NCBI GenBank assembly: GCA_023426545.1
Contig: JAFAAN010000137.1
Coordinates: 3,961 to 67,960, forward strand
Reading direction: 5' to 3'
Length of the DNA: 64,000 nucleotides
Origin: Pseudomonadota bacterium
GTDB lineage: Bacteria > Myxococcota > Myxococcia > Myxococcales > Myxococcaceae
Shown: positions 1-7,879 of the stretch, piece after piece
How the letters are laid out: each line of letters starts with the position of its first letter
Numbering within the stretch: the first letter of the stretch is position 1
Position numbers and translations under genes: made by a program
The notes under the pieces: generated by a model
The model's database searches: none
What the model was told of the DNA's origin: nothing
The model's input: only the letters and a program-made list of their open reading frames with translations

Positions 1-572
1 GTGCCCGCGAGCGGCGCGCGCAGCACCACGGTGGTGCCGCTGCCCGTGCCCACGAAGCCCACGGACGCCTGGGCCCGCGACAGCTCCGCCTGCGCCTCCG
101 CCAGCCGCGTCTCCGCCGCCAGCCGCTCGCGCTCAGTGCTCACCCCCTGCTCGAACATGCGGACCTCCCGCGCGTGGGCGGACTGGGCCTCGCGCAGCGC
201 CGCCGCCGCGGTGGCTACCGCCGTGCGCGCCGCCGCCGCCTCCGGGCAGTCCAGCGTCACCAGCGCGTCCCCGGGCTTCACCCGGTCTCCAGTGCGCACG
301 TGGACGCTCACCACGCGGCCCGCCAGCGGCGCCACCAGCCGCGACAGCGCCCCGTCCCGGAAGGCCACGCGCGCCGGCGCCTGGAGCGCCGCGCTGCTGG
401 CGTCCGCCTTCACCGGCGTGACGGTGACGAAGGCCCGCGAGGCCTCCGCGAGCTGCACCACGCCTTCCTTCAGGGGCGCGGGCGCGGCGCGCTCGGCGGG
501 GGCGGGAGGGGCGGCCGCGCCCGAGCAGGCGGCGCAGAAGGCCCAGAGGCCAAGGAACAGGGTCCGATTCAT
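1..572 (-). CDS. Efflux RND/HlyD-type periplasmic adaptor subunit, 3' end cut by window edge
   Basis: Reading leftward from an ATG at 572-570, the frame stays open to the window edge, giving the first 190 residues. The N-terminus is a short hydrophobic signal ending in a cysteine (residues 11-16 FCAACS), possibly a lipoprotein signal although the lipobox is weak. A biotinyl/lipoyl-like half follows (around LVAPLAGRVVSVHVRTGDRV), with LVTLDCPEA leading into a heptad-rich Ala/Glu helix and a return strand (TVVLRAPLAG). This order is that of CzcB/MacA-type membrane fusion proteins, which join an inner-membrane pump to an outer-membrane channel. The pump genes should lie to the left, outside the window. 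The family is inferred from architecture; the substrate is unknown. Confidence 0.75.
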   Translation of the reverse strand, partial: MNRTLFLGLWAFCAACSGAAAPPAPAERAAPAPLKEGVVQLAEASRAFVTVTPVKADASSAALQAPARVAFRDGALSRLVAPLAGRVVSVHVRTGDRVKPGDALVTLDCPEAAAARTAVATAAAALREAQSAHAREVRMFEQGVSTERERLAAETRLAEAQAELSRAQASVGFVGTGSGTTVVLRAPLAG

Positions 573-701
573 GCGCGGGGCACATGGCAAGTCCCGGTCC
601 ACCGCGTCATGGACGCAACCCACTGGAATAACTAGGGAATCCCACGCTCAGCGAGCAGGCACCGCTGGTGCTTATTGAACCACCTGTGCATTTTCGCCAC
701 A

Positions 702-2204
702 GTGCCCGGCGTGCGCATCTCCACGAAACTGGGCCTGGGCCTGACGCTGACGAGCGCCGTCATCCTGGGCGCCTATGGCTACAGCCAGCTCCAGAAGGAG
801 GAGCACGACCTGCGGACGGCCACCCAGCAGGCCACGCGCCTGCTGGCCACGGCGCTCCAGGTGGCCATGGAGAACGCGCTGCGGGACGGGCAGGCGGCGG
901 ACGTCGACGAAATCCTCGAGTCGCTGGAGCACCGGGACCCCAGCGTGGACCTGTTCCTCTTCGACGCGCGGGGCGCGGTGGTGGTGCGCTCGCCGGGCAG
1001 CTCGGAGACGCTGCACCTGGTGGAGGACGCCTCCCACCGGGTGCTGAAGACGCGCCACTCCGTCACGCACTTCACGGGCCCCGACAAGCTGTCCCACCTG
1101 CTCATCATGCTGCCGTTGATCAACGACGACGACGCCGTGGTGGGCGTGCTCGGCGTGGTCAAGCCCCTGGACGGGCTGCGGCAGGACCTGGAGTCCACCA
1201 CCCGGACCACCGTGCTGTCGGTGCTGACGCTCATCGCCGGCATCTCCGTGGTGGGCTGGCTGCTGCTGCTGCTCTACCTCCAGCGCCCCCTGGAGCGGGT
1301 GGTGCGGGCGATGCGCGCGGTGCGCGGCGGCGACTTCAGCGCCACGGTGGCGCCCGGCGGCGAGGACGAGGTGGGCGAGGTGGTGCACGCCTTCAACGCC
1401 ATGGTGAGGGAGCTGGACGAGGCGCGGCAGCGCCTTTCGGCCGAGGCGGACTCGCGGCTGGCGCTGGAGGCGGGCCTGCGGCGCGTGGACAAGCTCGCCG
1501 CCGTGGGGCAGCTCTCCGCGGGGCTGGCGCACGAAATCGGCTCGCCCCTGCTCATCCTCAACGGGCGGGCCCAGGCGCTCGCCGCGCGCGCGGAGCTGCC
1601 GGAGGACGTGCGGCGCAACGCGCGCATCCTGGTGGAGCAGTCGGAGCGCATCGAGCGCATCGTCCGCCAGCTCCTGGACCTGGCGCGCCGCAAGCCCTCC
1701 CGGCTGGAGCCGCTGGACGCGCTCGCCGCGGTGCGCGCGGTGGTGGAGTTGCTGGAGTTCGACGCACGCAAGCGCGACGTCCGGCTGACGTTCCGCTGCG
1801 AAGCGCCCCTGCCGCGCGTCCTCGCCGACGGCGACGGCGTGCAGCAGGTGGCGCTCAACCTGCTCGCCAACGCGCTGCGCGCCACCCCCCGGGGCGGCGA
1901 GGTGCGGGTGACGCTGAGCCCGTCCAGCTTCCAGCCCGCCCCCGGCCTGCGCGAGCGCCGCGGCGTGTGCCTCTCCGTGGAGGACACCGGCGTGGGCATG
2001 GACGCGGCGGCGCTGGAGCGCGTCTTCGAGCCCTTCTTCACCACCTGGGGCAACCACGGCGGCACGGGCCTGGGGCTGCCGGTGGTGAAGGCCATCGTCG
2101 CCGAGCACGGCGGCGCCGTGACGGTGACGTCGCGCGAGGGCCAGGGCAGTCACTTCGTCGTACACATCCCTTCCGAGACGGAAGAAGCCAGAGGGGCGGT
2201 ATGA
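702..2204 (+). CDS. epsJ: Membrane sensor histidine kinase (EpsJ-like)
   Basis: Transmembrane two-component sensor of about 500 residues. It has a TM helix at about residues 8-24, a periplasmic sensor segment, a second TM near residues 175-195 (VLTLIAGISVVGWLLLLL), a HAMP linker, and a HisKA box with the phospho-accepting His at about residue 277 (LAHEIGSPLL). The ATPase domain shows an N box (NLLANALRATPRGG), G1 (VEDTGVGMD) and G2 (GGTGLGLPVVKAI). I take the GTG at 702; a TTG at 675 and a GTG at 711 are in frame and no strong Shine-Dalgarno separates them. The stop overlaps the start of the next gene (ATGA), so kinase and regulator are translationally coupled. The name rests on order beside the NtrC-type regulator and the eps genes, as in Myxococcus xanthus. 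Confidence 0.85.
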   Translation: MPGVRISTKLGLGLTLTSAVILGAYGYSQLQKEEHDLRTATQQATRLLATALQVAMENALRDGQAADVDEILESLEHRDPSVDLFLFDARGAVVVRSPGSSETLHLVEDASHRVLKTRHSVTHFTGPDKLSHLLIMLPLINDDDAVVGVLGVVKPLDGLRQDLESTTRTTVLSVLTLIAGISVVGWLLLLLYLQRPLERVVRAMRAVRGGDFSATVAPGGEDEVGEVVHAFNAMVRELDEARQRLSAEADSRLALEAGLRRVDKLAAVGQLSAGLAHEIGSPLLILNGRAQALAARAELPEDVRRNARILVEQSERIERIVRQLLDLARRKPSRLEPLDALAAVRAVVELLEFDARKRDVRLTFRCEAPLPRVLADGDGVQQVALNLLANALRATPRGGEVRVTLSPSSFQPAPGLRERRGVCLSVEDTGVGMDAAALERVFEPFFTTWGNHGGTGLGLPVVKAIVAEHGGAVTVTSREGQGSHFVVHIPSETEEARGAV

Positions 2205-3556
2205 GCACTCCCAGGAAGCGCCTGCTCATCCTGGATGATGACGCGGGGGTGGTGGACTTCCTCTGCGAGAGCCTGGACGCGCGCGGCTACGAGACGGTGG
2301 GGCGCACCTCGCCCGAGGAGGCGCTGCGCCTCTTCGAGCGCGAGCCCTTCGACCTGGTCATCACCGACGTGGAGATGCCCCGCATGCGCGGCACGGAGGT
2401 GCTGGAGGCGCTGCTGGCGCACAAGCCGGGCCAGCTCGTGGTGCTCATCACCGCCTTCGGCAGCGTGGAGCTGGCGGTGGCAGCGGTGAAGGCGGGCGCC
2501 TGCGACTTCGTCACCAAGCCCTTCAACATCGACGCGCTCGTCCTCACGCTGGAGCGCGCCTTCCGCGAGCGGCAGCTCCGCCGCGAAATCGTGCGCCTGC
2601 GCGCCGCCGTCCCGGGGGACACGCCCGGGGGGCTGGTGGCCCGCAGCCCCGCCATGCAGAAGGCGCTGGAGGTGTCCCGCCGCGCGGCGCGCAGCGACGC
2701 CACCGTGCTGCTCACCGGCGAGACGGGCACCGGAAAGAGCGCCCTGGCGCGCTTCATCCACGAGTCCAGCCCCCGGCGCGCCCAGCCCTTCCTCCAGCTC
2801 AACTGCGCGGCCCTGCCCGCGGGGCTGGCGGAGAGCGAGCTGTTCGGCGCCCGGCGCGGCGCCTACACCGACGCGCGGGAAGACCGGGCCGGCGTCTTCG
2901 TCTCGGCGGGCGGGGGCACGCTCTTCCTGGACGAGGTGGGCGAGCTGTCGCTGGAGGTGCAGGCCAAGCTGCTCCAGGCGCTGGAGACGGGGCGCGTGCG
3001 GCCGCTGGGCGCCAGCGCCGAGACGCCCGTGCGCGCCCGCGTGCTGGCCGCCACCAACCGGCCGCTGGAGGCGCTGCTGCGCGAGGGCCGCTTCCGCGCG
3101 GACCTCTACTACCGCCTCAACGTCATCCGCATCGAGGTGCCCCCGCTGCGCGAGCGGCGCGAGGACATCCTCCCGCTGGTGGACTTCTTCCTCGGCCGGC
3201 TGGGGGAGCAGCAGTCGTGCAAGGTGCTGGGCGTGTCCGCCAGCGCCATGAAGCGGCTGATGGCCTACTCCTGGCCCGGCAACGTGCGCGAGCTGGCCAA
3301 CCTGCTGGAGCGCGCGGTGGCCCTGGCGGACCATGACACGCTGGTGCCGGAGGACTTCGACCTGCCGGGCGGCGACGACAGCGGCCTGATGTCGCTGCTC
3401 AGCCGCGCCTCGGGCGAGGACGCACCGCTGGAGGAAGTGGAGCGCGCCTACGTGCGCCGGGTGGTGGAGGCGCAGGGCGGCAACAAGGCCGCTGCCGCGC
3501 GCATCCTCGGCATCAACCGGCGCACGCTGTACCGCAAGCTGGACCTGGACGAGTGA
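2201..3556 (+). CDS. epsI: NtrC-family response regulator (EpsI/Nla24-like) with altered GAFTGA loop
   Basis: A 451-residue enhancer-binding-type regulator. The receiver domain has the phospho-acceptor Asp at about residue 56 (DLVITDVEMPRMRG). The AAA+ domain has Walker A GETGTGKS and Walker B LFLDEVGELS, and the C-terminus is a Fis-type helix-turn-helix (AAARILGINRRTLYRKL). The sigma54-contact loop reads GAYTDA at residues 220-225 instead of GAFTGA: the Thr is kept but Phe is Tyr and the following Gly is Asp. Regulators with changed loops, such as VpsR and FleQ, can act at sigma70 promoters and bind c-di-GMP; M. xanthus EpsI/Nla24 is reported to bind c-di-GMP. Its ATG overlaps the kinase stop. 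Its likely role is control of exopolysaccharide genes and motility. Confidence 0.88.
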   Translation: MSTPRKRLLILDDDAGVVDFLCESLDARGYETVGRTSPEEALRLFEREPFDLVITDVEMPRMRGTEVLEALLAHKPGQLVVLITAFGSVELAVAAVKAGACDFVTKPFNIDALVLTLERAFRERQLRREIVRLRAAVPGDTPGGLVARSPAMQKALEVSRRAARSDATVLLTGETGTGKSALARFIHESSPRRAQPFLQLNCAALPAGLAESELFGARRGAYTDAREDRAGVFVSAGGGTLFLDEVGELSLEVQAKLLQALETGRVRPLGASAETPVRARVLAATNRPLEALLREGRFRADLYYRLNVIRIEVPPLRERREDILPLVDFFLGRLGEQQSCKVLGVSASAMKRLMAYSWPGNVRELANLLERAVALADHDTLVPEDFDLPGGDDSGLMSLLSRASGEDAPLEEVERAYVRRVVEAQGGNKAAAARILGINRRTLYRKLDLDE

Positions 3557-3565
3557 GGCCGCGCC

Positions 3566-4882
3566 TCAGTCCGCCAGCGGCATGCCCCAGTCGGGCTGGC
3601 CGCGCTCGCCCAGCACCCAGCGGTACACCTCCAGCACCTGCTCCGCCTTCGCCTTCCAGGTGAAGTGCTTGAAGATGCGCTCCCGGGCGCGCTCCCCCAT
3701 GGGGCGGATGACGGACGGGTCCGCCGCCAGCTTCGTCAATACCTCGCGCACGCGCAGGACGATTTCGTCCGGCGTGCCGATGGGGATGGCGAAGCCCGTG
3801 GCCGGGCTCACGATTTCGCCCGGGCCGCCGTAGTCCATGACGATGGGCACCAGCCCCAGCGCCATGGCCTCGCACACCACCGCGCCGCCGAACTCGCGCA
3901 CGCTGGGGAAGCCGAAGATGTGGCTCTTCGCCAGCCGGCCCTGGAGTTCCTGGTGCTTCACCCAGCCGGCGAACGTGACGCCGGACTCGATGCCCTCGCG
4001 CGCCGCCTGCGCCCGCAGGTTGGCCATCTCCTGCCCGTCACCGATGTACTCCAGCACCACCTTGCCCTCGCGGATGAGCGGCGCGGCGGCCTCCATCAGC
4101 ATGGCCATGCCTTTGTAGGGCACGAAGCGGCCCACGAAGGCCACCCGCAGCGGCAGCTCCACCGGCCCCTCCGACTTCTCCGCGCCGAAGCGCCGCGTGT
4201 CGATGGCGTTCTCCGGCACGTACACCGTCTTGTCCTGCCACCGCTCCGACACCTGGCCCCGCGTGGCGCGCGAGCCGGTGATGATGGCGGCCGCGTTGTC
4301 CCGCGTGGACTTGTAGAAGGGCATCAGCTTGTAGACGTCACGGATGTAGCTCAGCCACTCCTTCTCCCGCCGCCGCGCGCCGCCGAAGCCCTTGGGCCAG
4401 GGCAGGCCGCCGTTGAGCGGCCCCATGACGAAGGGCACCCCGGCCTTCTTGCAGCGCGCCGCCAGCGTGCTGGGCGTGGTGGGGCTGATGGGCGTGTAGC
4501 GGTGCACCAGGTCGAACTCGCCCGCCTGGATGCGGGGGCCGAAGCGGTGCCAGAGCACCTCCTCGAAGTAGTAGTAGGGCAGCGCGCTCAGCGCGGTGGC
4601 CGTCGTCCAGCCCACCCCGGTGCTGCCCCGCAGCGCCTGCCCCACCTTGTCGAGCGGCTTCTCCACCGGCGTGGAGTCCAGCGCGGTGAACCCCGAGCCC
4701 TCCTGCACGCCCTGCTTCAGGATGTTCTCCCGGTTGCGCACGTGGGTGACCAGGTGCACATCCGCGACGTCGGCCAGGGCGCGGTAGAGCGACCAGCCCT
4801 CCAGCGGGACGCTCACCCAATCAGGGTTGCACAGCTCGGCAATCAGGAGGACGCGTGGGCGGGGAGCAGGCATACGTGCCAC
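3566..4882 (-). CDS. epsH: Glycosyltransferase family 4 (EpsH-like)
   Basis: A 438-residue GT-B glycosyltransferase. The N-terminal Rossmann half starts PRVLLIAELCNPDWVS. The donor half has the family features: an alpha/beta core around RVAFVGRFVPYKGMAMLMEA, a helix-strand-helix with VTFAGWVKHQELQGRLAKS, and the EX7E-type motif region FGGAVVCEAMALGLVPIVMDYGGPGE. It should add one sugar, with retention, to the lipid-linked EPS repeat unit on the cytoplasmic face. It reads toward the kinase/regulator pair (9-bp convergent gap) and is divergent from the Wzy-like gene, with 47 bp between the starts. An ATG nine bases inside (MPAPRP) is an equally good start. Confidence 0.85.
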   Translation of the reverse strand: MARMPAPRPRVLLIAELCNPDWVSVPLEGWSLYRALADVADVHLVTHVRNRENILKQGVQEGSGFTALDSTPVEKPLDKVGQALRGSTGVGWTTATALSALPYYYFEEVLWHRFGPRIQAGEFDLVHRYTPISPTTPSTLAARCKKAGVPFVMGPLNGGLPWPKGFGGARRREKEWLSYIRDVYKLMPFYKSTRDNAAAIITGSRATRGQVSERWQDKTVYVPENAIDTRRFGAEKSEGPVELPLRVAFVGRFVPYKGMAMLMEAAAPLIREGKVVLEYIGDGQEMANLRAQAAREGIESGVTFAGWVKHQELQGRLAKSHIFGFPSVREFGGAVVCEAMALGLVPIVMDYGGPGEIVSPATGFAIPIGTPDEIVLRVREVLTKLAADPSVIRPMGERARERIFKHFTWKAKAEQVLEVYRWVLGERGQPDWGMPLAD

Positions 4883-4929
4883 TCCATCTATCCCAACCCG
4901 TGCCCCGGATGTAGCCTCCTCCGGTCCCG

Positions 4930-6507
4930 ATGTACGTCCCCCACCGGCCGCCCTACCTGCGCTACGCCGCGCTGCTCGTCTTCCTGGTGCTGGCCACCGT
5001 GGGCGGCGCGGCCGTCCACCCCGTGGTCGCCCTGGCCCCGGCGCTGTGCGTGGGCGTGGTGTGGGTCATCCTGAAGGTCCCGGTGCGCTACCCGGTGCTC
5101 GTGGTGACCTGGCTGGTCCTCGCGGTGGACTACGTCCCCGAGCGGCCCCAGTCCGGGCTGTGGCCGTCGCCGCTCCACCCGTTGGGGGAGCTGATGTTCG
5201 CGCAGCTCAGCTACATCACCAAGATTGGGGCGCTGCGCTTCCCGCTGGTGGACGTGCTCATCGTCGGCCTGATGGGGCTGGCGATGTACCGGCGGGTGAC
5301 GAAGTCCACCATCGACCCGCCGCCGCTGCCCATGCCCCGGCCGCTCATCGCCGTGGTGGCGCTGTCCGTGGTCGCCATCCTCTGGATGGAGGTGCGCGGC
5401 ATCGCCCGGGGCGGGGACATCAAGAACTCGCTCTGGCAATGGCACCAGGCCGCGATGATGCCCTTCATCGTGGCGATGTATCACTACGCCATGCGGGGCC
5501 CCGAGGACTGGGCCGCCTTCGCGAAGGCCGTCATCCTGGCTGGCCTCACCAAGTCCGCGGTGAGCACCTACTTCGCGCTCGTCGTGGTCCCCTCCCTGGG
5601 CGTGGAGGTGGAGTACACCACGTCCCACTCCGACTCGATGACGTTCATCTTCGCCATGCTGGTGGCGACGCTGCGCTTCATCGAGAAGCCCAAGTCGGCC
5701 CACCTGCTGCGCGGGCTGGCGCTCATCGCCCTCATCGCCATCGGCATGGTCTTCAACGACCGGCGGCTGGCCTACGTCAGCTTCGGCGGCTGCATGCTGG
5801 CCGCCTTCCTCATCAACCCGTGGACGCCGCTGAAGCGGCTGGTGGTGCGGACCCTCCCCTTCTTGGCGCCGCTCGTCATCGTGTACATCGCGGTGGGGTG
5901 GAACTCCGGCTCGTCCGTCTTCTCGCCGGTGCAGACCATCCGCTCGCTGATTGACGGGCAGGGGGGCGAGGGCAACCTGGACTACCGAGACATCGAGAAC
6001 CTGGACGTCATCGCGACGTGGGCCCAGTTCCCCATCCTGGGCACCGGCTATGGGCACGAGTTCCTGGAGCCCATCCCCCTGCCGGACATCGCCTTCGTGT
6101 TCCCGCAGTACCGCTTCCACCCGCACAACTCGCTGCTGGGGCTGTTCGCCTTTGGGGGGATGCTGGGCTACACGGGCGTGTGGATGTACCTGGCCGTCAC
6201 CGTCTACCTGGCGGTGCGCGCCTACCACCGCGCCACGGAGTCGGAGTACCGCGCCGCCGCGCTCATCATCGTGGGGCTGGTGGCCACGTACATCAACCAG
6301 GTGTTCGGGGACATGGGCATCATCTCGTACATCTGCACGTTCCAGATATCGCTGGCCGTGGCGATGACGGGGAAGCTCGCCGTGCACACCGGCGCGTGGC
6401 CCATGCCCCGCAGCAAGCTGCTGGACGCCGCGCCCACCGCGCCGGTGCCGCCGCCGGGCGCCATCGTCTACCCCAACGACGACGCCCCCGCCGCCCGCCA
6501 GCGCTGA
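4930..6507 (+). CDS. wzy: Wzy-like polysaccharide polymerase / O-antigen ligase-family membrane protein
   Basis: A 525-residue integral membrane protein with roughly ten to twelve hydrophobic helices, a central loop rich in charged residues (about residues 320-370) and a cytoplasmic Pro-rich tail. The layout of a large loop, then a His-containing segment (YRFHPHNSLLGLFAFGG), then more helices is that of Wzy/WaaL proteins; the HPHNSLL stretch resembles the conserved H-x-HN-x-x-L motif of O-antigen ligases and polymerases. In the Wzx/Wzy pathway it would join EPS repeat units in the periplasm. It sits between epsH and the other eps glycosyltransferases. No near-canonical Shine-Dalgarno is visible before the ATG at 4930. 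Confidence 0.75.
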   Translation: MYVPHRPPYLRYAALLVFLVLATVGGAAVHPVVALAPALCVGVVWVILKVPVRYPVLVVTWLVLAVDYVPERPQSGLWPSPLHPLGELMFAQLSYITKIGALRFPLVDVLIVGLMGLAMYRRVTKSTIDPPPLPMPRPLIAVVALSVVAILWMEVRGIARGGDIKNSLWQWHQAAMMPFIVAMYHYAMRGPEDWAAFAKAVILAGLTKSAVSTYFALVVVPSLGVEVEYTTSHSDSMTFIFAMLVATLRFIEKPKSAHLLRGLALIALIAIGMVFNDRRLAYVSFGGCMLAAFLINPWTPLKRLVVRTLPFLAPLVIVYIAVGWNSGSSVFSPVQTIRSLIDGQGGEGNLDYRDIENLDVIATWAQFPILGTGYGHEFLEPIPLPDIAFVFPQYRFHPHNSLLGLFAFGGMLGYTGVWMYLAVTVYLAVRAYHRATESEYRAAALIIVGLVATYINQVFGDMGIISYICTFQISLAVAMTGKLAVHTGAWPMPRSKLLDAAPTAPVPPPGAIVYPNDDAPAARQR

Positions 6508-6516
6508 GCGCGGCGG

Positions 6517-7836
6517 CTACAGCAGCGTGCCCCGGAGGACGACCTCCGCCGTGGTGAAGTAGATGACCAGCCCGCTGACGTCCACCAGCGTGGCCACGAA
6601 GGGCGCGGACGCGCTCGCGGGGTCGAAGCCGAGCCGCCGCAGGAGGAACGGCAGCATCGAGCCGGCCAGCGTCCCCCACGTCACCACGCCCAGCACGGCC
6701 AGCCCCACGGTGGCGGCCACGCGGAGGGCGTGCTCGCCATAGAGGTGGAACAGCACCTGCCAAAGCAGGATGCGCGCCACGCCCACCGCGCCCAGCACGG
6801 CGCCGAGCATCAACCCGGACAGCAGCTCCCGCCGCAGCACGCGGCCCACGTCCCGCAGGCGCACCTGCGCCAGCGCCAGCGCGCGGATGACCAGCGTGGA
6901 GGCCTGGCTGCCGGCATTGCCGCCAGCGGAGATGATGAGCGGCACGAAGAGGCTGAGCACCACCGCGCGGGCAATCTCGTCCTGGTAGCGCGTCATCGCC
7001 GTGGCGGTGAGCATCTCCGACAGGAAGAGCACCAGCAGCCACCCGGCGCGCTTCCTCAGCATCGCGGGCAGGCCCACCTCCAGGTAGGGCGCGCCCAGGG
7101 CCTCCATGCCGCCCACCTTCTGGATGTCCTCGGTGGCCTCCTCCTGCACCACGCTGACGATGTCGTCCACGGTGACGATGCCCTTCATCCGCCCCTGCGC
7201 GTCCACCACGGGGATGGCGGCCAGGCCGTACCGGGCGAAGAGGCGCCCCACCTCCTCCCGGTCCGTGTCCTCCCGCACGCGGACCAGCTCCGTGCGCATC
7301 ACCTCCCGCACGACCTTGTCCGGCGTGGCCTGGAAGAGCTGGCGCATGGAGACGACGCCCACCAGCCGCTGCTCCGCGTCCAGCACGTAGGCGTAATAGA
7401 CGGTCTCCACCTGCTCGCGGGCCTGCCGGCGCAGGTAGCTGAGCGCCTCGTCGATGGGCAGCTCCGGGCGGACGCGGACGAAGCGCGGGTTCATCAGCCC
7501 ACCCGCGGCGTCCTCGCCGTACGCCAGCAGCGCGCGCACCTCCCGCAGCGACGGCGCGTCGAGCAGGGCCAGCCACGCCTCCCGCGCCTCGGGGTCGAGC
7601 CGCTGGATGACGTCCGCCGCGTCGTCCGGCGCCAGCGCCCGCAGCCACGTGCGCCGCTCCCCCTCCGGGAGCGCCTGGAGCAGGTCCACCTGCTCCGGGG
7701 GCTCCAGGGCGCCGAAGAAGTCCTGCGCGCGCTCGGGCGGCAGCAGGTGGAAGCCCTCCACCCGCTCGCGTGACGACAGCACCGGCCATGCGTCGAGCAG
7801 CTCGCTCTCGTGGACCAGCTCGGCCTCGGGCTCCAT
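6517..7836 (-). CDS. mgtE: Magnesium transporter MgtE
   Basis: A 439-residue MgtE. An N-terminal superhelical domain (residues about 20-130, LPEGERRTWLRALAPDDAAD) is followed by a CBS pair (VYYAYVLDAEQRLVGVVSM and AIPVVDAQGRMKGIVTVDD). A long connecting helix leads into five TM helices containing the hallmark PLIISAGGNAGSQAST and a C-terminal segment ending in ATLVDVSGLVIYF. The N and CBS domains sense cytosolic Mg2+ and close the pore. The ATG at 7836-7834 is preceded by a strong GGAGGAGGGG tract. It ends 9 bp from the wzy stop (convergent). I see no M-box leader in the 43 bp upstream. A housekeeping gene lodged inside the eps region. Confidence 0.93.
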   Translation of the reverse strand: MEPEAELVHESELLDAWPVLSSRERVEGFHLLPPERAQDFFGALEPPEQVDLLQALPEGERRTWLRALAPDDAADVIQRLDPEAREAWLALLDAPSLREVRALLAYGEDAAGGLMNPRFVRVRPELPIDEALSYLRRQAREQVETVYYAYVLDAEQRLVGVVSMRQLFQATPDKVVREVMRTELVRVREDTDREEVGRLFARYGLAAIPVVDAQGRMKGIVTVDDIVSVVQEEATEDIQKVGGMEALGAPYLEVGLPAMLRKRAGWLLVLFLSEMLTATAMTRYQDEIARAVVLSLFVPLIISAGGNAGSQASTLVIRALALAQVRLRDVGRVLRRELLSGLMLGAVLGAVGVARILLWQVLFHLYGEHALRVAATVGLAVLGVVTWGTLAGSMLPFLLRRLGFDPASASAPFVATLVDVSGLVIYFTTAEVVLRGTLL

Positions 7837-7879
7837 GACGTCTCCCCCCTCCTCCAGCCCTGCGCGCGGCCCCGCGGCC

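Noticed and set aside
668..2200. Upstream extension of the EpsI frame by about 510 codons
   Set aside because: It lies out of frame over the kinase gene and is low-complexity; the real start is the ATG at 2201 overlapping the kinase stop.
7837..7879. M-box riboswitch ahead of mgtE
   Set aside because: The gap to the upstream gene is only 43 bp, too short for the element.
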